DNA of 64,000 bases, taken from Clarkia xantiana subsp. parviflora. Taxonomy: Eukaryota; Streptophyta; Magnoliopsida; Myrtales; Onagraceae. Location: the NCBI GenBank assembly GCA_036873135.1, contig JAPTYO010000009.1, positions 35,356,756-35,420,755 of the forward strand. Direction: 5' to 3'. The first letter of the stretch is position 1; each line of letters begins with the position of its first letter. Both the position numbers and the translations under genes were made by a program. The notes under the pieces are model-generated. The model had not been told where the DNA came from. It did not search any database and saw only the letters and a program-made list of their open reading frames with translations. Of the stretch, positions 55,895 through 64,000 are shown one piece after another.

Positions 55895-57404
55895 TTAGAC
55901 GTAGAATTTCTTCAGGTGCTCTCCATTAAAAGTCCTATTAAGGCGTTGCCCTTGTGGATCTTCTATTTTGTAGGCGTTGGGACATGGTATTTCGATGATG
56001 ACGTAAGGAGCTTCCCATTTTGGCACCATTTTTCCTCTTTGATCGGCAGCTAGAAACTCATTTCTTCGTAGGACCTTCTCACCAAGGAAGAATTGGCTCG
56101 CCCTACTTTTCGGTTAAAATACCTGGCAGTGGCGAGCTTCATTCTTCCTTGAGTTTCTTCAGAGGCCCACCTCCTTTCGTCGACTAGATCCAATTCGATA
56201 TTTCTTTCTTCGTCGTACTGTTCGGCTCGATATGTGGCGACCCTTTGAGAGATATTAGCTACCTCTATGGGCGAGACGGCTTCGGACCCGTAGACCATAC
56301 TGAAGGGGGTTTCGCCAGCGGCTCTTTTGGGTGTAGCTCTGAGCGCCCAAAGTACTTGGTCCAGCTCCTCGACCCAATTTCCCTTGAGAGTGGAAACCCT
56401 CTTCTTTAGTCCATTCAGGATCGTTTTATATGCCGCCTCGACTTTCCCATTAGTTTGCGCATGATGGACAGAGCCGAAGCGATGGTTGATTAGCATCTCT
56501 TCACAAAATTCGGCCAAATTTTTCACTGGAAAATTGGTGGCCATTATAGCTAATGAGGATTTTCGGTACTCCATATCGGAATATGATTTGTTCACGAATG
56601 AACTTTATCATTTGGAAAGTAGTTGTTGACACCAAAGCTCTTGCTTCTATCTATTTAGAGAAATAGTCGATGGCAACCACAATATATGTTCACCGACCTG
56701 TGAATTTGGGCAGAGGCCCTATGAATTCGATTCCCCATTGTGCGAAGGGTCCGACACTCATCATAGGCGTGAGTTCCGCAGGTGGTCTTGTTATTCTAGG
56801 AGCGTAAACTTGGCAGGCAGGACAGGCTTGCACGAGCATTATTGCTTCTTTATGCATTGTTGGCCAGTAGAATCCCTGTCGCAAAGCCTTTAATACCAGA
56901 GTTTTGGCTCCTTCGTGACACCCAGCGTCACCCTTATGCAAATCTTCCATTATCTTTTCTGTTTGAGGGGTAGCTACACATCAGAGATAAGGCGTGGAGT
57001 ATCCTCTTTTGTAGAGGTATCCATATATGATTATAAATCGTCCTGCCATTCTCTGAATTTTGGTTGCCTCGAGCGAGTCTTCTGGGAGATTCCCTGTTCC
57101 AGGTAGTTCTGGATAGGAGTAATCCACGAGTCTAGGGCTTGGATATTGAGAATTTCTGCCATTGCTTCCATAGCTGAATAGAGATAATTTCGATGAAGTG
57201 TACCAGTGCAGGTGGGGTATTTCCCAAAGCGAACTTACTAAGGGCGTCAGCCTCTTAATTGTTTTCTCGATGGATAGCCTCTATTTGGAAATGAAGCATA
57301 TCCCGCATAAGTCGTCACACCTCTTCCGCATACTTCTTCATATTCTCTCTATTGGTGATGTAGGTTCCATTTGTCTGATTAACAATTAATTTGGAATCAC
57401 ATCG
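55895..57404 (-). pseudogene. Tat-3 Pol remnant: second RNase H and integrase
   Basis: The minus strand carries the end of an archaeal-type RNase H (near 57400, 'CDSKLIVNQTNGTY'), an integrase zinc module (56950-56690, 'CHEGAKTLVLKALRQ', 'CPACQVYAPR', core start 'WGIEFIGPLP' with Glu where the first catalytic Asp is expected), the catalytic Glu region (56595-56050, 'HHAQTNGKVEAAYKTI') and a C-terminal tail near 55900. Several frameshifts and stops interrupt it, and the second catalytic Asp region is not readable. RT and the rest are missing where the LINE begins. Confidence 0.82.
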
Positions 57405-59264
57405 TAGAGGATCGGGTTGCCAACTGTCTCCATGGGTGGAAGAATCTTTTCCTTAATAAAGCGAGGAAATAGGTACTTATCAATGCGGTTATTACGACGA
57501 TTCCAACATATGCGATGGCACTTTTCTCGTTTCCTAACGTATGGTGTGATGATATCAACTTAATGGTGGCTCAATTTTGTTGGGGCCAAAAAGGAGTCGA
57601 GAGGATATTATACTAGAAGAGTTGGAACTGTCTGACCATTTCGAAGGAACATGTGGCTTGGGATTCCGAGATATGAAAACCTTTAACCAAGCGATGCTCA
57701 CAACTGCGTGGCAAGTCCAAAATGAGCCGGATGCCTTTAGGGTATAGATTCTCAAGGGCATTTATTTTCCGAGATCCAACTTTATGGAGGCAAAGAAGGG
57801 TGGGCGACCGTCTTGGGCATGGTCGAGTATACTAATTGGACGTGACATACTCGCACAAGAGGGTATTTGGAGGATAGGAAATGGAAAATCAATATGAGTC
57901 TTTCACGATGCATGGATACATGACATTCACGGTTACCGCCTTGGACCTAACCGTGCCGGAGTTAACGCGAACTTGACGGTGGCGGAGCTACTTCTACCTC
58001 CGGAAAATACTTGGGGCTTGGAGCAAATTGCTGATGCATTAACTGAGGAGGATGTCCATGCAGTACGTAGTATTCATGTTCAAAGGGGAGGAACTACACC
58101 AGACAAGTTATTATGTCCGTCATCCAAATCAGGGGTTGCCACTCCTAAAACGGTCTATCATCGACTCCGAGAAAGGGATCAACCAATAGAACCTTCACGC
58201 CCTTCCACTTCTCAAAGTATATGTACGAAAGTTTGGAAGGGTATTTGGAAGTCCAAGGCTCCTCCTAAGGTTAAACACTTTCTTTGGAGAAGTTGAGCCT
58301 GAGCATTACCGACATTCGATTAACTAAATCGAAGGGGAGTTGAGGTAGAATCAAAGTGCTCTTTTTGTGATTGTAAACAAACTATTGATCATATCTTGAT
58401 GAGTTGCAGCTGGACATTGCCGATATGGTTTGGTTGTTTTGGTCTGAGATGGAACCATGATAGTGTGCCAACTTAGGTGGAATGGCTAGAAGATGCAATG
58501 GAAAAAGCCAATAGTGAGGGTGAATGTGCTAAATTTTTACGCATCAAGGTTGAAATTGGAGTGTGGGAGATTTGGAAGGAACGTTGCCGAGCATTGTACC
58601 AAAGATATAGGTCCAAACCGCGTCGTATGGTGGACCAATTTCAGAAGTTTACCGCAGAGGTCTGGACCTCCATCCAGAACGGCAGCCGTCCTCCATTGAC
58701 TCCGACACGTAACTCTACGACAATTGTAGTGTGGCAACCTGCTACACCAGACATCGTCTCGATTTGCTGTGATGGTTCATGGTTACAACAAACAGGTTGG
58801 GGTGGCAAGGGAGTGGTGGCAAGGAACGAACATGGAAGACTAATTGCAGGAAGGAACTCAAGAATTCGGGAATTTAGTGCGGCTATGACAGAGGCGAATG
58901 CGATAATACAGGGAGTCGAACTCACAGTTCATCACCAATGGAGGGAAATCGTTATTGAGTCGGATGCGGAATACATTGTTAACCAAATTTGACAACCGAC
59001 GACAAACCCCGATTGGAGGTTCGATAACATCAACAACACCATCCGCCATTACGCAAGTTCGATTCAGAACATAAGTTGGAAAGTTGTCCGATGTGGCGCT
59101 AATCGTAGTGCAAACTGGGATGCAATCCAATCCAAAAAGGAGATGTGCCCGGCTAGTTGGATTGTCATACCCCCTTCTCATCTTTTATCAATATTGTTAT
59201 TAGATTGTAATCCGGGTTGAACTCTCTCGTTTTGCAATAATAAAATATTATTATCGAGCAAAAA
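57405..59264 (+). mobile_element. 3' part of an L1-type LINE (ORF2 remnant)
   Basis: The plus strand reads the region after RT of plant L1 ORF2: 'FWWGQKGVERI'-like near 57575, 'LALGFRDMKTFNQAML', a zinc-binding reverse-transcriptase region near 58225-58400 ('KVWKGIWKSKAPPKVKHFLW', 'CSFCDCKQTIDHIL') and an RNase H-like domain (58477-58992, 'ICCDGSWLQQTGWGG', 'TEANAIIQGVEL', 'ESDAEYIVNQI'). Several in-frame stops are present. The end has the usual 'CTCTCGTTTTGCAATAATAA' tail and a short A run (59260-59268). The 5' part is missing, typical of 5' truncation on insertion, and it lies directly inside the Tat-3 Pol. Confidence 0.88.
58477..58992 (+). pseudogene. LINE RNase H-like domain
   Basis: A 171-residue open frame that continues the LINE ORF2. 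The Asp in 'CCDGSW', Glu in 'MTEANA' and Asp in 'ESDAEY' correspond to acidic positions of RNase H. It is closed by TGA at 58990. Confidence 0.8.
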
Positions 59265-59476
59265 AAAACCTAATTTTTGTAAATTAAATTCACCAAATAT
59301 TTGTTGGCTGAACGTTTTCCCAACTTCTTTTTGTTACGAAATATATATATTTATATGATTATGCATGTGACAAAAAGTTTATGGATAGATATTAATTAGT
59401 AAATAATTATTTTTTATAGTATTCTTTCTATTTTGGCTAAGAAACATGAAATACACACTCTAGTTTATGCAAGCCC

Positions 59477-60295
59477 CCCAATCTCGAGTTTTTGAGCAAT
59501 CTAGACCCAAATGAACAACCAAATATTAATATAGGCTCCAATTTTTTTTTTACAAATTTAGGTCTGGTCGGGTTGCCCCAACCTGGCCTAGTGTGTTATT
59601 TTTTTTCTTAATAGAAGTTGTAAAAATAATTTAAAACTAATGGTTTTGTAATTTTTTTTCTTTTAAAAACCTATTGTAAATTGTGAACCCTAGGGTAAAT
59701 TGATAGACATTTGCCCTCTTGAGTTCACTAGTTTTCATAAAAAAAAATTACAAAATTACAAAATTTATATTTTTTTTATAAAAATCTATTGGACATGATG
59801 AACCCTAGATGGAAAATTGACATTTCGTAGAATAATCATTTTTTTTTTCTGAAAACCCAATGGACATGGTGAACCTTAGAAGGCAAATGTGTCCTCTAAT
59901 TTGCCCTCTAGGGTTCACCCTGCCCTCTAGAAAAAATATAAAATTAGTAGTTTTGTAATTTTTTTATGAAAACTGGTGAATCCAAGAGGGCAAATCTCTG
60001 TTAATTTACCTAGGGCTCACCATGTCCAATAGGTTTTTAGAAAAAAAATATTACGAAACTATTAGTTTTAAATTATTTTTACAACTTCTATTAAAAAAAA
60101 TAAAAATAACACACTATTGGAACAACCCGGCCAACTGTAAATATTTTTTTCGACTAATAGTAAAAAATAATAATATATATATATATATTATTGCAGTTAG
60201 GCGGGTTGGGGAGATTTGTAAATAATTTTTGTTGGAGCCTATATTAGTATTTGGTTTTTATTTGGATCTAAATTAGTCAAAAACTCCCTCATCTC
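59477..60295. mobile_element. Inverted-repeat (foldback/MITE-like) element
   Basis: The left arm (about 59477-59770) and right arm (about 59960-60295) are diverged inverted copies: TAATATAGGCTCCAA pairs with TTGGAGCCTATATTA, and TAGTGTGTTATTTTT with AAAAATAACACACTA. Outer ends contain GAGTTTTTGAG and GTCAAAAACTCC. The middle repeats the AGGGCAAAT and CCTAGGG phrases again. No ORF. Exact ends and target duplication are not clear. Confidence 0.7.
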
Positions 60296-60790
60296 CACAA
60301 ACCGGTTTATCTAACATCATTTTAAAGTATTGGTGTTTTCATGCATTATTTTTATTTAGAAATTATTTTATTTATAGTTTAGTCCTTCAATTTTAAGAGC
60401 ATTCTTTGTCTCTTATTAGTAATTATTTTTTTTTTTGCCTTCGATTTTTTTTTTTTGTGTTTTTTTGAAAAATTGTTATTTTTATTTTCTACAATGTAAA
60501 CCTTAACATTTAAATTTAAAAAATATCTTAAAATTCACTTTCATAATCAGTGTGATTATTCAGTTTAATTTTATAAATTTTTAGGTATAATTATAAATAA
60601 AATATTTACAAAAATAAATTTAAAGCATGTATACTTTTAAAGGATCCTAGCAAATCCCCACCAACCAACATTATTACAAAACCATTTATTTCCTTGCAAT
60701 TTATCTTTCGGGCAAAAAAAAAAGACCCATTTATTTCCTTGCAATTTCTCCCTGCTCTTCTTTCTGATCTTCCTCTTGTTGGTGTTGGCC
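60296..60790 (+). promoter_or_regulatory. Upstream region of the LUL gene
   Basis: AT-rich, no gene. A 21-bp direct repeat CCATTTATTTCCTTGCAATT(T) occurs at 60682 and 60727, 44-109 bases before the ATG, probably within the 5' untranslated region. I see no certain TATA box; TTTTAAAGG at 60634 is one candidate. Confidence 0.4.
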
Positions 60791-63323
60791 ATGGGTCTTT
60801 CATGGAGCAACAACAGGAGAAGAACTTACAACTACTCTACTTATCCCCGCCACCCACACCACCACCATCAACCTCATTACCCACCACCTTACTACTACAC
60901 TGACAACCCCTCTTTCCCTCCTCCTCCGCCGCAGAACCCACAATTCGCAGCTCCTTCTTACGGTGTGCCGCCGCCGGCCCACGCCTACTGCACCCATCTT
61001 GTCGGGCACACTTACGGATCCAGTCCTTTGCTGGGTCGGCCCAATTACCAAACACCCAATCGACAACCTCCCGGCGGAGTCTGGCCTTTAGCTCGGCCTC
61101 TGCCGCCGCCACCTTACGTAGAGCACCAGAACCCAAAAAAAGTTAGGAATGTGGTGAATGTGCATAAGGATACCGTCCGGATCTGCGTCGATGAGCTCAA
61201 CCCGGACCATCACTTGGTTTCCTTTGTCTTCGATGCGCTGCATGATGGGAGGTTAGTGTTCTGCATCCCCAATAATCTTCTGAGGTTTTAGCATTGCATT
61301 TATGAGTTCAAATGTCATTTTGATTGCTTCTGTCATTGTCCATGGATTGATTACTATGTATAATTTACAGACTCTTACTTCATATAATTTAGATCTTTCT
61401 GCACGTTATATGATGAGCTTAGAATATTCAATAAATTAGCACCTGACTAAAAGAGTAACATACATTGATGATATCAAGTTAAGCAATTTTAGATTTGTAG
61501 ACAGTTAAGAGCAGTCTATTCAGGAATGGGAGGTTTCGATTAGATGCTCCTCCAAAAGCTTATTCACCCATCTCATTAGCTTTTGATATTACTTTCACAA
61601 ATTGCATATGTTATTCCCACCGTGCTCTATATCTGGCAACATCACAAGCTATAAGTTTGCGAAGATTGGTAACCCTTACAGTTTACAGAGTGAAACAATT
61701 GTGGTATTTATTTTCTACATTTGACGTCTAAAACAAGATCCGAGATGATGTAGGGTTCAGTTCATCACGGTTTCTACTTTCATGTAGAAATGCATATAAG
61801 TTTACCTAGTTGCTTTGTTCATAACTTGGATTATTAAATACAACTGCCTTATTAATCATTCTTTTAGCATTAGTGATCTGCTCCAACTGTGAACAAGTTC
61901 TATAACTTGAATCTGATCATCAAGCTAAATGATAATTGGTGATATGACACTTTCCAAAAAATCTCTATGAATTTCTTGTTTCATTTGGATGAATGCAAAA
62001 AGTAGGAAGGTCTAATTGGATGTTATCAACAGCAGAAGTTTGGAATAAAATGTGTGTCATTTTGTTCTTTTGGTTGCTAGCTGCATAGCAGTAGCAATAA
62101 ATGTATTAGAAAGGGAAATGACTAATCCTTGTGGCTGCAATTCACCATCTAGTTGTTGAATTGCAGCCATATGTCCAACCAAGATTTGAATTCAGTTTAC
62201 TAGATCCCGAGTCCAATGTTATGCCCTATACTCCACTGAAATGTTTGTTTGCTTTCCTTGTGTTGATTTCATATAGACATTTGACAGAAAGACATTATAT
62301 CTTTTCCTAAATTAGTTTAACACATTCTAGTGAAACAGGTGGTAAAAAGAGCATAATATATATAGTGTGTGCAAATATCAGAACAGTAAGTATGCTTCTC
62401 TTTGGTGTTTTACTTATTTGTTTTCTCTTTTTGACAGCATAACACTATTCTACTTTGCCAAGGAGGAGTCCAACTGTAGATTTGCTCCTGTACTGCCCGA
62501 CGTGTATGAACCTGTGAAATTTTCCTTCCAGAAAGGACTAGACCAAAGATTTTGTCAACCACCAGGAACGGGAATTGACTTGGGCTTCTTTGAACTCGAT
62601 GACCTCTCAAAACCTTCACCTGAAGAAGATGTATTTCCACTGGTAATATCTGCTGAGACATACCACCTAGCTGACAATGACCATGTCGGTGGTTCAGTTC
62701 CATGCGCCTCATCTCACATGCAAACAACTCAAGCTGTCATAGAAAAGAATGACGACGGTATCTTTCAAGTTCGTGTGATCAAGCAAATATTGTGGGTCGA
62801 TGGAGTAAGATATGAGCTTCGTGAAATATATGGATTAGGAAGCAGTTCAGCAGAGGGGTATAATAATGGCACTGACCGAGGAAAAGATTGTGTTATCTGC
62901 ATGACCAAACAAAAAGATACAGCTGTTTTGCCCTGCAGGCATATGGTTAGTCCATCTTCTTTGTTTCCTTTTGAATATGCAAATCCCTTTTTTTTTTTAA
63001 AGAATAAAGTAAATAATAATATATAGACATTAAGTAGGTAGGAAGGGTTACACCATTTATAATATTAAACTTTTTGAATTGAATATTGACCCGACTTGGA
63101 TTGTGCTTGCCAATATATTTGCTTGGTTGCTTACACTGCTTATGTATTAATGAAAACCAAGAAGGGGGTATTTTAGGGTTATGATGGTGATTTGGTTGTT
63201 TGTTGGCAGTGTATGTGCAGTGAATGTGCGAAGGAATTAAGGGTGCAATCGAATAAGTGCCCGATATGCCGCCAACCGATTGAGGAGGTGATAGAGATTA
63301 AGATAAATGAAGACTATTCTTGA
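60791..63323 (+). CDS. LUL4-like: RING-type E3 ubiquitin ligase, LOG2-LIKE (LUL) family, three exons
   Basis: Exons 60791-61251, 62438-62945 and 63210-63323 (GT-AG introns of 1186 and 264 bp) give 360 residues. The N-terminus is Met-Gly, then a Pro/His/Tyr-rich low-complexity region to about residue 112. A conserved domain follows from about 117 ('[15 protein letters not shown]', '[14 protein letters not shown]', '[13 protein letters not shown]'). The C-terminal C3HC4 RING uses Cys305, 308, 320, His322, Cys326, 329, 340 and 343. Length and order match the plant LUL proteins (MGRN1-like). In this family the RING recruits an E2 and ubiquitinates partners; Arabidopsis LOG2 is N-myristoylated and acts at the plasma membrane with GLUTAMINE DUMPER1. 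Gly2 here fits myristoylation. The paralog number is a guess. No disabling change is seen. Confidence 0.95.
61252..62437 (+). other. Intron 1 of the LUL gene
   Basis: GTTAGT at the start and TTTTTGACAG at the end. The Ser codon is split AG/C. No gene or repeat seen inside. Confidence 0.85.
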
Positions 63324-64000
63324 TAGGCAAGGCACATCTATCTATCTCTTCCTTGGTGGAGTAATATTGGGTAATTAATGGTTGTAATTCTTTCATTTTC
63401 ATTCATTAAATGGTGTGTGAATCAGTATGTATGTTGTTATTATGAATGTACAGTTGAATTAGGCAGACAGTAATAGAGAAATTGGGTGATGAAATGAATA
63501 GAATTAGTATGGCTGCTGCTATTGTATTGCCCCTGACCGGACAATGGGCTCGGCTGGGCTGGGGGGTGTGTTTATTAATTTAGTAGACTAGCTAGAAAGA
63601 AGAAAAGAGGAGTTGAAATGAATGGTTAAATAAATGGGTTAGAAGGGTCTTTTGGTGCCATATGTTTGATCAATGTTGGTTTTTGGTGTCATATGTTTTA
63701 TTTTGTAAGCTTTTGGTGTCATACGTTTGCATTTTGTATGCTTTTGGTGCATCAGTTAGTCAACAGTTAAGTTTGATCGTTAAGTACTTTTATTTTGTTT
63801 AATTTAGTCATCCAATTTATAACTTTTAATTTTTATAATTTAGTCCCTAAACAAACTCTATCGCATCCTAACTAGCAATCGACCATGGCTGGGTCGGACC
63901 CTGGTCGGGGTCGGCCAGGTCTGGCTACCTATCCAGGTTCCGATCCAGCCATTGGTTAGACCCTAGCTGGGTTAATTTGGGTTTAGGGTCCAATTGACTT
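63324..64000 (+). other. 3' untranslated and downstream region of the LUL gene
   Basis: No gene. About three loose copies of TTTTGGTGTCATATGTTT lie at 63649-63745, and GGGTCGG/CTGGTCGGGGTC-rich text follows near 63890-63960, perhaps the edge of another repeat. Confidence 0.5.

Noticed and set aside
57973..58296. Independent host gene with a zinc-binding reverse-transcriptase domain
   Set aside because: It continues in frame with LINE ORF2 text on both sides and ends in a LINE-type 3' tail with an A run.
60800..61136. Minus-strand ORFs over the first LUL exon
   Set aside because: Shadows of the Pro/His-rich coding exon; the plus strand has the conserved protein and splice sites.

Overview
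The window is nuclear DNA of a flowering plant, probably a eudicot. The evidence is spliced genes with GT-AG introns, plant-type Ty1/copia and Ty3/gypsy retrotransposons with plant primer-binding sites, a plant L1 LINE, a hAT-type element, and one plant RING ubiquitin-ligase gene. About 57 kb is a nest of transposable elements. The only convincing host gene is at the right end (60791-63323, three exons), a LOG2-LIKE UBIQUITIN LIGASE (LUL) family E3. No tRNA, rRNA or CRISPR was seen.

Layout. 1-4126: copia element A on the minus strand (gag remnant, about 2 kb AT-rich leader, PBS, 5' LTR), inserted into the protease of a chromovirus-like gypsy element (4127-6779, minus). 6883-17790: Tat-type gypsy element Tat-1, minus, with both LTRs and a perfect CTAAC target duplication. 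18016-36566: remains of another Tat-like element, Tat-0, which hosts Tat-2 (20200-31724, minus, GGTAC duplication) and carries large tandem-repeat arrays. 36567-41327: copia element G (minus), inserted in the Tat-0 5' LTR. Its own 3' LTR is split by copia element F (36645-40481, ATAGG duplication), a relative in opposite orientation whose pol fragment is inverted between its LTRs. 41328-52196: a large retrotransposon derivative (LARD) with gag pieces but no pol, carrying a 2.2-kb non-autonomous hAT element (44468-46674, 8-bp duplication). 52247-53921: an orphan piece of a Tat-type antisense ORF. 54207-57404: Tat-3 (3' LTR, minisatellite, integrase remnants). 57405-59264: 3' part of an L1 LINE. 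About 59477-60295: an inverted-repeat element. 60791-63323: the LUL gene.

The most unusual content is in Tat-1 and Tat-2. Each has, opposite to gag-pol and just inside the 3' LTR, a four-exon gene with its own TATA box and the same intron positions. It would encode about 890 residues with a region resembling the 'putative gypsy type transposon' (Transposase_28) family, a basic region and a C-terminal coiled coil. This gene converges on pol, and a minisatellite lies between the two stop codons. Both Gag-Pol frames are broken, including a stop at the integrase catalytic Glu (Tat-1) and loss of the protease catalytic Asp (Tat-2), so neither element can move alone. All coordinates, splice sites and target duplications were read by eye. 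Family names come from motif recognition, not from a database search.
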